Shown here: one piece after another, positions 27,081 to 34,621 of the stretch
Layout of the letters: every line of letters begins with the position of its first letter
Position numbering within the stretch: position 1 is the first letter of the stretch
Assembly: GCA_021794195.1 (NCBI GenBank)
Contig: JAJYRG010000023.1
Span: forward strand, 1 to 34,621
DNA: 34,621 nucleotides
Source: Bacteroidota bacterium
GTDB lineage: Bacteria; Bacteroidota; Bacteroidia; Sphingobacteriales; Sphingobacteriaceae
Reading direction: 5' to 3'
Position numbers and translations under genes: made by a program
The notes under the pieces: model-generated
Seen by the model: only the letters and a program-made list of their open reading frames with translations
Told to the model about the DNA's origin: nothing
The model's database searches: none

Positions 27081-27162
27081 GAACAAAAGTTGTATCTTAA
27101 CAGAGAGTGTAATCAGAAAATACATTCTTAAGTATGAATACATAATTAAATTAAGGATTGAA

Positions 27163-27690
27163 ATGAAAGATTTACTAAAATTAAAATCCTCATTGTCAGA
27201 GGAAATAGAAAATATACTGAACGAACAAATTAAGCTTGAAGCACACGCTTCTTCTTTATATTTGTCTATGTCATCCTGGTGTGATGATCAAGGCTTGGAA
27301 AATGCGGCAGAGTTTTTTGCTAAACAGTCTGACGAAGAGCGTGAACATATGTTAAAGTTTTTCCATTTTGTGAATGATAGAGGAGGTCGTGCGATTTCTC
27401 CGGAAATCACGAATATACCAGCTGACTTTGATTCCTTTAGAAGTGTTTTCGAACAAACCTTGCAGCAAGAAATGTACGTGACCGAGCAAATTAATAATAT
27501 TGCCGATGTTTGTGCAAAAGCTAAAGATTATACTACTTTTTCATTTTTGCAGTGGTTTTTACAAGAGCAGATTGAAGAAGAATATGTGGCACGTCGAATA
27601 TTAGAATTGTTCGATGTGATTGGTGAAGCGGGTACTGGCAGATGGGAGATCGACAAACAGTTGCTGCATGTATCTTATGAAGAAAAATGA
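27163..27690 (+). CDS. ftnA: Ferritin
   Basis: A 175-residue non-haem ferritin that oxidises Fe(II) and stores Fe(III) in a 24-subunit shell. The four-helix bundle aligns with E. coli FtnA, and the ferroxidase residues are all present: E26 (LEAHASSLY), E59 and H62 (SDEEREHM), E103 (LQQEMYVTEQI) and Q136 within LQEQIEEE. FSFLQWFLQEQ is the FtnA-type helix D motif. No haem-ligating Met typical of bacterioferritin is evident. It has its own candidate promoter and a strong terminator, and is therefore monocistronic. The Fur-family gene is 20 kb away, and no Fur box could be assigned by eye. Confidence 0.95.
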   Translation: MKDLLKLKSSLSEEIENILNEQIKLEAHASSLYLSMSSWCDDQGLENAAEFFAKQSDEEREHMLKFFHFVNDRGGRAISPEITNIPADFDSFRSVFEQTLQQEMYVTEQINNIADVCAKAKDYTTFSFLQWFLQEQIEEEYVARRILELFDVIGEAGTGRWEIDKQLLHVSYEEK

Positions 27691-27715
27691 GACTAAGTCT
27701 TAAACGTTAAAATTG

Positions 27716-27752
27716 AAAAGGCTATTAAAAAACACTTTAATAGCCTTTTTTA
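27716..27752 (+). terminator. Rho-independent terminator of ferritin
   Basis: A perfect 14-bp stem, AAAAGGCTATTAAA (27716-27729) and TTTAATAGCCTTTT (27736-27749), with a 6-nt loop and further Ts. It begins 26 bp after the ferritin stop. Confidence 0.92.
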
Positions 27753-27846
27753 TAACAAAAAAAGCTTTTGTACGTTTTATTATTGTTCAATCTATTAAGT
27801 TTAATTCTTATATTGACACTAATTGATTTTTCACCAATAATAAAGA

Positions 27847-30594
27847 GTGTCCCACGTATATAATTTTAAATACATATGGATTTTTTTACTGCCTTTTCTA
27901 TTGAGTTCCAATCTGTTTTCACAGGTTAAGCACAAGCAAATAGAGGGGTTAGTATTAGATACCGCCGGATATTCAATCAAGGGCGTAAGTGTCCGGCTTA
28001 CCTCTACAAAAGACACTTTAATAACCGTTACGAATAATGCCGGAGCTTATTTTTTTAAAGCTGTGGATGGGACCAATATCCAGCTTACCTTTAATTTATT
28101 AGGACACAGTATTAAACAGCGGTTTGTAACCCATCAAAATGAACAGACGAAAATATTTGTACCAGATGTCGTTATGATTCCGCGCAGCTCACTCCTTCGG
28201 GAAGTGAATGTAAATAAGATTATACCCGTTATCTATAAGCAAGACACGATACAATACAATCTTTCGGCATTTTCTTTTCGCAAAAATGAATTATTAGAAG
28301 AATCGCTTAAGCAACTCCCCGGCATTCAGGTATCCCGAAATGGATCAGTCTTTTCAGGGGGGCAACGCATAATGGGGGTACGCGTAGACGGGAAGAAGTT
28401 TTTTGGCGGAGATGTATTGACAGCGACACGTAACCTGCCAACAGATTTTATTTCCAAAATACAAATCATCGATCAATATACAGAAGAAGGAATTAGCAAG
28501 GGAGTGGAAGATAACTCTTCCGAAAAGATTATCAATATCCTACTTAAAGAAGATAAAAAGAAGATTTTCTTCGGTCAATTGACCGCTGGAGGAGGAACGG
28601 CTGAACGCTATATGGGAAGTATTGGTGCGAATAGATTCAATGACGGTGAAGAACTGTCTATCGTCGCTTCGACCAATAATACGAATACTAGTTTATTTTC
28701 ATTTGGTTCGCCTAATGGATTAGGAGGCAGGACGAGCAATCTTGAAGATATTAGTGATTTTTCAGATCCAATTGATGGACTAAATAAGATTTCATCATTG
28801 GGAGTAAACTTTTCAGATAAAGTGGGGAAACGCTCTTCCATAAGTGGAGGATATTCTTATACATTAAAGGAAAGTTATATTGAAGGGTTCTCAAAGCAGA
28901 CATCTGAATATATTGGTAATAGAATCAGCAGTTCAGATGACTTTGAAACCAAATCGAAAGACAAAGTACACAAAGTTAAATTTGAATTGAATGCAATTTT
29001 AAAAAACAAAGATGTTTTAAAGATATCGCCTGCGTTTACCTATAAAAAATCCCACGTATATGATAGTAAAAACAGGTTTTTACGTAATAAACAATTGACA
29101 AACGAGGGAAACTATCAAGACACCGTTTTCAGTCAGACACCTGATTTGGATACCCGGGTTTTATATTCTAAAAATTTTTCAAAACCTCAAAGAAGGCTCG
29201 TCGCCGTAGCAGATTTTAAAATATCTAATTTTGATAAAAATGAAAAAGTTTCTGATTTTTATCTTGAAATTGATTCCAGCAAAGCAACCCCCGAAGTATC
29301 TGAGTTTAATCAACGGCAGCTCGTAGAGGCAGTCAACAACTCAAAATCAATACAAGTAAAAACAACTTATACAGAGCCTTTTTTTGAACACAGCCTTTTG
29401 GAAATAACCCATGAATATGAGTACACGATAACATCCGCACAAAGGCGGGTAGCAGACCGAACCCTGGGGGCAGCAGTTGGGGAACCTGTTTTTATCGATA
29501 GTTTGGGGATGGATTACCAATACCTATTTCAAAGCAACCGTACTGGGTTAAACTATCAATATGCACCAAACAATAGATTTAAGACAAATATAGGTTTTGC
29601 CGTCAAACCTTTAGTCATGACGGGTGAACAGCTCCTAGATAGTGTAGATAATAAATATGAAAGTGTGAGTTTAATTCCTACAGCGGGGATACACTATAAA
29701 TTTGATGGAGATATCGATTGGCGGATATATTATCAGGGAAATAATAACCAGCCAGATTTTATGCATATCATGCCTATGATTGATAACTCGAACTCCCGAT
29801 ATATTATTGTAGGAAATCCAGAATTAAAAGCAGAATTTACACATAAAATAAACACTACTTTTCAAAAAATTATACCTAAAAGAAGCCAGTATATAGAAGC
29901 GAATTTTGCGTATAATTTTGCAAACAACAAAATTGTTAATGCCAAACGGCTTGTAGAAAACTCGACGGTACAAGAAACTACTTTTAAGAATGCAAAAGGG
30001 TATTATGAACTGAGAGGTTATTATGTATTTAATACACCTTTATTTAAAAATGATGATCTACAGTTGGATATACATGGTAATGTTGATTATATCAATGGTA
30101 TATCATATATAAATGAGGAGAAAAATCGAACTAAACAAATTCAGATTTCTCAAAATACCGAAGTTAGGTATAATTGGAGTACCTATTTTGAATCTGTATT
30201 CAATGCAAATTATATAATGCATAATGCGGAATACAACTTGCCGTTTACATATAAAATCAGATCGAATTCTTTTTCTTTAAGCGCAGGGGCGAAGAGCTAT
30301 CTTAGCGATCACCTGAGTGTAGGGTTGGAGATGTCTCAAAGAATTCAAAATGGTTTCAACAAAGAAATTATGCAAGTAAACCCCAGCATAATCAATGCTT
30401 ATTTGGAGTTTTCATTTTTAAAAAATAAACTTGCCCTGTTTCGTTTGCAAGGTTTTGATTTATTGGATGAAAATAAAAATATGGGGATATACAATGAATA
30501 TATTGGAAATGATATTTATGAGTCCCGAAATAATAGATTAGGCAGATATTTTATGCTAACTTTAAACATACGCATGCAACGTGCTCCAAAATAG
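27847..30594 (+). CDS. Outer-membrane beta-barrel protein, TonB-receptor-like with CarboxypepD_reg-like N-domain
   Basis: A 915-residue exported protein. The signal peptide is hydrophobic (IWIFLLPFLLSSNLFSQ). It is followed by a CarboxypepD_reg-like beta-sandwich (IEGLVLDTAGYSIKGVSVRL, about 32-110), a plug-like segment (LKQLPGIQVSRNGSVFSGG to IIDQYTEEG, about 150-220) and a long beta-rich barrel to the C terminus, ending MLTLNIRMQRAPK. This matches outer-membrane beta-barrel proteins of the OMP_b-brl_3/TonB-like type, not SusC; no SusD gene follows. The start is unusual: an in-frame TAA at 27841 leaves only AGA before a GTG at 27847, and no in-frame ATG precedes the signal peptide, so GTG is assumed. 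A quinone oxidoreductase gene starts 5 bp downstream. Its ligand is unknown. Confidence 0.8.
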   Translation: MSHVYNFKYIWIFLLPFLLSSNLFSQVKHKQIEGLVLDTAGYSIKGVSVRLTSTKDTLITVTNNAGAYFFKAVDGTNIQLTFNLLGHSIKQRFVTHQNEQTKIFVPDVVMIPRSSLLREVNVNKIIPVIYKQDTIQYNLSAFSFRKNELLEESLKQLPGIQVSRNGSVFSGGQRIMGVRVDGKKFFGGDVLTATRNLPTDFISKIQIIDQYTEEGISKGVEDNSSEKIINILLKEDKKKIFFGQLTAGGGTAERYMGSIGANRFNDGEELSIVASTNNTNTSLFSFGSPNGLGGRTSNLEDISDFSDPIDGLNKISSLGVNFSDKVGKRSSISGGYSYTLKESYIEGFSKQTSEYIGNRISSSDDFETKSKDKVHKVKFELNAILKNKDVLKISPAFTYKKSHVYDSKNRFLRNKQLTNEGNYQDTVFSQTPDLDTRVLYSKNFSKPQRRLVAVADFKISNFDKNEKVSDFYLEIDSSKATPEVSEFNQRQLVEAVNNSKSIQVKTTYTEPFFEHSLLEITHEYEYTITSAQRRVADRTLGAAVGEPVFIDSLGMDYQYLFQSNRTGLNYQYAPNNRFKTNIGFAVKPLVMTGEQLLDSVDNKYESVSLIPTAGIHYKFDGDIDWRIYYQGNNNQPDFMHIMPMIDNSNSRYIIVGNPELKAEFTHKINTTFQKIIPKRSQYIEANFAYNFANNKIVNAKRLVENSTVQETTFKNAKGYYELRGYYVFNTPLFKNDDLQLDIHGNVDYINGISYINEEKNRTKQIQISQNTEVRYNWSTYFESVFNANYIMHNAEYNLPFTYKIRSNSFSLSAGAKSYLSDHLSVGLEMSQRIQNGFNKEIMQVNPSIINAYLEFSFLKNKLALFRLQGFDLLDENKNMGIYNEYIGNDIYESRNNRLGRYFMLTLNIRMQRAPK

Positions 30595-30599
30595 AGATT

Positions 30600-31571
30600 A
30601 TGATGAAAGCCATTGTATTTGATCGTCCGGGAAATCCGGAGGTATTGTATATTTCAGAAAGAGAAGTACCCGAAATTTCAGATAATGATGTTTTGATTAA
30701 AGTAGTTGCTGCGGGGATTAATAGACCTGATATTGCGCAGCGCAAAGGAAATTATCCAGCGCCTAAAGGGGTGGTACAGGATATTCTAGGACTTGAAGTA
30801 TCAGGAGAAATTGTCAAAATAGGGGATAAAGTAACCCATTTCAAAATCGGTGACAAAGTCTGCGCCCTGGTTGCCGGAGGAGGATATGCGGAATATGCCG
30901 CAGCAGATGAAGGAAGCTGTCTGCCTATACCTTCCGGAATACCTTTAGAAGATGCTGCCGCTCTTCCCGAAGTATTATTTACTGTTTGGCACAATTTATT
31001 CCAACGGGGTGTGTTGCACAAAGGCCAACATGCATTGATTTATGGAGGATCGGGAGGAATTGGTTCTATAGCGATACAGCTGGCTCATCTATCGGGGGCA
31101 CAAGTGAGCACGTTGGTAAGTTCGCAAGAAAAAGAAGAGTACTGCCGCAAGTTGGGTGCAGATACTGTTGCAAATTATAGAGAACAAAATTTATTAGAGG
31201 TATGGAATAATAATACTTTTGATGTTATCTTAGATAGTGTAGGAGGGAAATATCTGGATACCAATTTAGCCCTTTTAAAAGAAGAAGGAAAGCTCGTATA
31301 TATTAACGCAATGGAAGGAGGACAGCCCAGATTGGATATCTTTAAAGTGATGCAAAAACGGGTTCATATTACAGGCAGCACATTAAGGCCCAGAAGTAAG
31401 ATGTTTAAGAAGGAGTTGGCGAAAGATATTTTGAAATATGCTTATCCTTTATTGGAGAATAAGGAGTTTTCGCCTTGTGTCAGATACCGTTTCAGTTTTA
31501 AAGAAGTCGTAGAAGCTCATCAGCTCATGGATTCAAGGGACTTTTTTGGGAAAATTATTATTTTCTTTTAG
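30600..31571 (+). CDS. NAD(P)H-quinone oxidoreductase, PIG3 family (zinc-independent MDR)
   Basis: A 323-residue medium-chain reductase that transfers electrons from NADPH to quinones or similar substrates. The catalytic domain has GINRPDIAQRKGNYPAPKG (residues 39-57), the PIG3 signature, and no zinc-binding cysteine pattern. The nucleotide fold carries YGGSGGIGSIAIQLA (148-162), the dinucleotide motif. DSRDFFGKIIIFF closes the protein as in the family. ATG at 30600 and 30603 are both possible starts. It lies 5 bp after the outer-membrane barrel gene, suggesting one transcript, though no metabolic link is apparent. The other side leads to the GH92 gene after 67 bp. Confidence 0.92.
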   Translation: MMKAIVFDRPGNPEVLYISEREVPEISDNDVLIKVVAAGINRPDIAQRKGNYPAPKGVVQDILGLEVSGEIVKIGDKVTHFKIGDKVCALVAGGGYAEYAAADEGSCLPIPSGIPLEDAAALPEVLFTVWHNLFQRGVLHKGQHALIYGGSGGIGSIAIQLAHLSGAQVSTLVSSQEKEEYCRKLGADTVANYREQNLLEVWNNNTFDVILDSVGGKYLDTNLALLKEEGKLVYINAMEGGQPRLDIFKVMQKRVHITGSTLRPRSKMFKKELAKDILKYAYPLLENKEFSPCVRYRFSFKEVVEAHQLMDSRDFFGKIIIFF

Positions 31572-31638
31572 TTGTTTATTTGGATTTTAATGTGTTTATT
31601 CAGCCTCTTAATTTCTGTTAATTTTAAATTATTATACC

Positions 31639-33933
31639 ATGAGAAGATTAAAGGTCTTTTTATATCTTTTTTTATTTCTTTTTTCGGCTTTCCGCGTTTC
31701 AGGACAATATGTTGAAAAAGTTGACAATCCAGTGGACTTTGTCAATCCGTTGATCGGTACACAATCGACTTATTTTTTATCCAGTGGGAATACTTACCCT
31801 GTTATTGCCATGCCTTGGGGGATGAACTTTTGGAGCCCCCAGACCGGTAAAATGGGCGATGGCTGGATGTACACCTATAGTGAGGAGAAAATTAGAGGTT
31901 TTAAACAAACACATCAACCGTCTCCCTGGATGAATGACTATGGACAGTTCAGTATTATGCCCATGGTAGGGAATAAAACGTTTGATGAAAATGAACGTGC
32001 CAGTTATTTTTCACATAAAGCCGAAGTCGCTAAGCCCCATTATTATTCTGTGTATTTAGCAGATTATGATATGACTACGGAAATTACACCTACAGAAAGA
32101 TCAGCCTATTTTAGGTTTACATTTCCTAAGACGGATGAAGCTTATGTGTTAATTGACGCTTTTGATAAAGGATCAAGTATAGAAATTATCCCGGAGGAAA
32201 ATAGAATTATTGGTTATACAACAAAAAATAGCGGAGGAGTACCCGATAATTTTAAAAATTATTTCGTTATAGAGTTTGATCGTTCTTTTGACTTTGTTTC
32301 CTCTTTTGCTGATTCTTCTCTCGTAGATGACCGATTGAAAATTGAAGCAGATCATGTAGGCTCTTTAATAGGCTTTGCGATTGATGAAGAGGGAACCGAA
32401 GTCCACGCAAAGGTCTCGTCTTCCTTTATCAGCCCTGAGCAAGCGTTGATCAATTTGAAAGAGCTGGATGGAGAGAGCTTTGACAGCCAGAAGCAAAAAG
32501 GTGAAGATCTTTGGAATGAAATATTAGCGAAGGTAGAGATAGAAAATGGACATATAGATGATGTGCGGAAGTTTTATTCTAGCTTATACAGAACTTTGTT
32601 ATTTCCAAGGAAATTTTATGAAAAAGATGCCCAAGGACAAATTGTGCATTACAGTCCGTATAATGGAGAGGTCTTACCGGGGTATATGTTTACAGACACT
32701 GGGTTTTGGGATACTTTTCGGAGTTTATTCCCTTTCTTAAATCTCATGTTCCCAGATATCAATGAAAAAATGCAAGATGGCTTAGCCAATGCTTACCGGG
32801 AGGGCGGATGGCTACCGGAGTGGGCCAGCCCGGGATATCGGGATATTATGGTGGGTAATAACTCAGCATCAGTTGTAGCAGATGCTTGGATCAAAGGGGT
32901 GAAAAGTAAAGACATAGAGGTATTATATGAAGCCCTTATAAAAGGAGCGAACAATAAGGGGCCATTGACAGCAGTAGGTAGAGCAGGAGCTGAGTATTAT
33001 ACAGAAATGGGCTATGTTCCTTATGATGTAGATATTAACGAAAATGCTGCCCGTACGTTGGAATATGCATATGATGATTTTGCTATATATCAATTGGCAA
33101 AAGCTTTAAACAAGCCCAAAGAAGAAATAGAGAAATATAGAAAGCGGGCGATGAATTATAAAAAACTATTCGATCCTTCTACAGGGTTAATGCGGGGTAA
33201 GAATAAAAATGGAGAGTTTCAAAGCCCTTTTAATCCTTTTAAATGGGGAGACGCCTTTACTGAGGGAAACAGCTGGCACTATACCTGGTCAGTATTTCAG
33301 GATGTAGAGGGATTTGCTAATCTTTTAGGTGGACATAAGGCCTTAGAAGTTAAGATGGACTCTGTATTTACTATGCCTCCTGTGTTTGATGATTCCTATT
33401 ATGGTTTCCCTATACATGAGATTAGAGAAATGCAAATTGCTAATATGGGGCAATATGCACACGGCAATCAGCCCATTCAACATATGATTTACTTGTATAA
33501 TTATGCAAAAGCACCATGGAAAGCACAGTATTGGGTCCGCGAAACAATGAACCGTATGTATACGCCGGATCCAGATGGGTATTGTGGAGATGAAGATAAC
33601 GGACAAACTTCGGCCTGGTATGTTTTTTCTGCGTTGGGTTTTTATCCGGTAACTCCGGCAACGGATGAATATATTTTAGGAGCACCTTTGTTTGAAAAGG
33701 CTACTTTACATTTGCAAAATGGAAATAAAATAGTCATCAATGCTCCGGATAATTCAGATGAAAACCGTTATATTCAGGCTTTGAAATGGGATGGGAAAGA
33801 ATACTCTAAAAACTATTTAAACCATTCTGAAATGGTGAAAGGAGTTACTTTAGATTTTGAAATGGGTGCAGAACCCAATAAAAAAAGAGGAACAGAAGAT
33901 AGCGACCTGCCGTTTTCGCTAAGCCGGGAATAA
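31639..33933 (+). CDS. GH92 family glycoside hydrolase (exo-alpha-mannosidase)
   Basis: A secreted calcium-dependent family GH92 exo-mannosidase that releases mannose from alpha-linked glycans. A signal peptide (1-23, hydrophobic FLYLFLFLFSAFRVSG) is followed by VDFVNPLIGTQS (about 34-45), the N-terminal GH92 signature, and KIRGFKQTHQPSPW. The catalytic region shows TGFWDTFRSLFPF, ANMGQYAHGNQPIQH and GDEDNGQTSAWYVFSALGFYPV, with conserved acidic and Asn residues. Length (764 aa) is normal. The linkage and whether the enzyme is surface-anchored cannot be read; no lipobox Cys is visible. It ends at a strong terminator. It is near an outer-membrane barrel protein but has no SusC/SusD pair or glycan-sensing regulator beside it. 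Confidence 0.93.
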   Translation: MRRLKVFLYLFLFLFSAFRVSGQYVEKVDNPVDFVNPLIGTQSTYFLSSGNTYPVIAMPWGMNFWSPQTGKMGDGWMYTYSEEKIRGFKQTHQPSPWMNDYGQFSIMPMVGNKTFDENERASYFSHKAEVAKPHYYSVYLADYDMTTEITPTERSAYFRFTFPKTDEAYVLIDAFDKGSSIEIIPEENRIIGYTTKNSGGVPDNFKNYFVIEFDRSFDFVSSFADSSLVDDRLKIEADHVGSLIGFAIDEEGTEVHAKVSSSFISPEQALINLKELDGESFDSQKQKGEDLWNEILAKVEIENGHIDDVRKFYSSLYRTLLFPRKFYEKDAQGQIVHYSPYNGEVLPGYMFTDTGFWDTFRSLFPFLNLMFPDINEKMQDGLANAYREGGWLPEWASPGYRDIMVGNNSASVVADAWIKGVKSKDIEVLYEALIKGANNKGPLTAVGRAGAEYYTEMGYVPYDVDINENAARTLEYAYDDFAIYQLAKALNKPKEEIEKYRKRAMNYKKLFDPSTGLMRGKNKNGEFQSPFNPFKWGDAFTEGNSWHYTWSVFQDVEGFANLLGGHKALEVKMDSVFTMPPVFDDSYYGFPIHEIREMQIANMGQYAHGNQPIQHMIYLYNYAKAPWKAQYWVRETMNRMYTPDPDGYCGDEDNGQTSAWYVFSALGFYPVTPATDEYILGAPLFEKATLHLQNGNKIVINAPDNSDENRYIQALKWDGKEYSKNYLNHSEMVKGVTLDFEMGAEPNKKRGTEDSDLPFSLSRE

Positions 33934-33956
33934 AGGTGAAAAATATAGCATTAAAT

Positions 33957-33992
33957 AAAAAAAGCTCTTCTTAGATAAGAAGAGCTTTTTTT
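33957..33992 (+). terminator. Rho-independent terminator of GH92
   Basis: Inverted repeat AAAGCTCTTCTTA (33961-33973) and TAAGAAGAGCTTT (33976-33988), with a minimal loop whose inner pairs may open, flanked by A and T runs. It begins 23 bp after the GH92 stop. Confidence 0.9.
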
Positions 33993-34153
33993 ATTTAAAA
34001 TCTTGCTCAGGTCGGTGCCATGAAAGAAGGAGTTTTGATTGTAGAAAGGAAGAAATATAAACACGTCTAATTATAGAACCTTCATTATAAGTTTACGCAT
34101 ACTAATTCTTAAAGTTTCAAGATGCATAGGAAGAAGTACGTTCTTTATAAAGT

Positions 34154-34621
34154 TCAGTTGGAATATGTCCAATTAAGTATAGTTTTCACCGCATTTCGAA
34201 TCCGCTCCATACCTTCTTTATTTGAAAGATCAATTTCACAAAAGGTACTGTCTGTGTTTTTTGCATGGAGTACTAAGTAATATATTCCAGCTACTAATAA
34301 GCTGGATATGGCCCGGAGATCAACATCTTTGCCTTCTAATTCTCTGTCAGCAAATGCAAAAAATAATGCGCTTAATTTTTCCCGTTCGTTAGCCACATGA
34401 GACATTATTTTAGATTTTTCGCTTATCTGCCAAATCACTGCCTTTTGCATTTCTACATTTTCTAAAAAATCATCCATTTGATTGAAAAGCAAAGACTCTA
34501 AAAAACCTTTGGATCCATCTGAAGGGGCAGATCCGAAATTTTCAAGAGCCTCCATGGTGGCCGACACCCAATAATCCTTCCTTTTTATATAAGTCTCTAT
34601 TAAATTATTGACAGATCCAAA
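34154..34621 (-). CDS. TetR/AcrR-family transcriptional regulator, C-terminal part (truncated by window edge)
   Basis: The visible frame is open from the stop at 34154 to the last base of the window (155 codons). Read on the minus strand it starts FGSVNNLIETYIKRKDYW, the end of a TetR HTH and the start of helix 4, so the DNA-binding helices lie beyond the right edge. The rest is an all-helical ligand domain (ESLLFNQMDDFLENVEMQKAVIW, EREKLSALFFAFADRE, SSLLVAGIYYLVLHA). A GTG at 34567 is not the start because the frame continues upstream without a stop. The ligand and targets are unknown. It is convergent with the GH92 gene. Confidence 0.75.
   Translation of the reverse strand, partial: FGSVNNLIETYIKRKDYWVSATMEALENFGSAPSDGSKGFLESLLFNQMDDFLENVEMQKAVIWQISEKSKIMSHVANEREKLSALFFAFADRELEGKDVDLRAISSLLVAGIYYLVLHAKNTDSTFCEIDLSNKEGMERIRNAVKTILNWTYSN

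Noticed and set aside
27847-30594. Calling the outer-membrane barrel protein a SusC glycan importer
   Set aside because: No SusD gene follows, the length (915 aa) is shorter than typical SusC, and the plug and barrel sequence fit the broader OMP_b-brl_3/TonB-like group better.
30752-31021. An 89-codon minus-strand frame inside the quinone oxidoreductase gene
   Set aside because: Shadow frame opposite a clearly conserved coding sequence; no family features.

Overview
This window is a chromosomal segment of a Bacteroidota bacterium, most likely of the Sphingobacteriales type. The evidence is a BshB1 deacetylase of bacillithiol synthesis, a DUF4294 exported protein, a CarboxypepD_reg-like/TonB-type outer-membrane barrel, a GH92 mannosidase, a Tat-exported Gfo/Idh oxidoreductase with DUF1080 partner, AT-rich intergenic DNA, near absence of Shine-Dalgarno sequences, and several matches to the Bacteroidota -7 promoter element TAnnTTTG. 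No rRNA, tRNA, CRISPR array, integrase or transposase gene was seen. All calls come from reading the sequence; no database was searched.

Layout. 0-5.7 kb: the tail of an unidentified gene, leuS, a roughly 165-bp MITE-like palindromic repeat, gpsA, and convergent purA. 5.7-8.6 kb: a minus-strand cluster transcribed rel (ppGpp synthetase/hydrolase) - fur - purA. 8.6-10.2 kb (plus): a DUF4294 exported protein and bshB1. 10.2-13.7 kb (minus): a YheS-like ABC-F ATPase and a succinate-semialdehyde-type dehydrogenase. 13.9-16.6 kb (plus): pyrD and a multi-pass MscS-related channel ending in a strong terminator. 16.6-18.5 kb (minus): two overlapping small membrane-protein genes and an aspartate-type aminotransferase. 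18.6-20.7 kb (plus): a two-gene transporter operon (SBF-like and CDF).

20.9-26.5 kb (plus) is the most interesting part. A DeoR-type regulator is followed by a Tat-exported Gfo/Idh/MocA oxidoreductase and, 9 bp later, a 1139-residue exported protein with a HEAT-like solenoid and two different DUF1080 (3-keto-glycoside lyase/hydrolase) domains. Together they suggest a compact periplasmic pathway that cleaves glycosides by oxidation at C3, then elimination and hydration. That function is inferred from the families.

26.5-34.6 kb: a small Cys-containing protein with its own promoter, ferritin, an outer-membrane barrel protein (apparent GTG start) with a closely following PIG3-type quinone oxidoreductase, a GH92 alpha-mannosidase, and the C-terminal part of a TetR regulator running off the right edge.

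Most of the window is ordinary core metabolism: translation, lipid and nucleotide synthesis, stringent response, iron storage and thiol synthesis. The accessory material is concentrated at 20.9-34.6 kb, where carbohydrate-directed exported enzymes lie near an outer-membrane receptor-like protein but without a canonical SusC/SusD pair.
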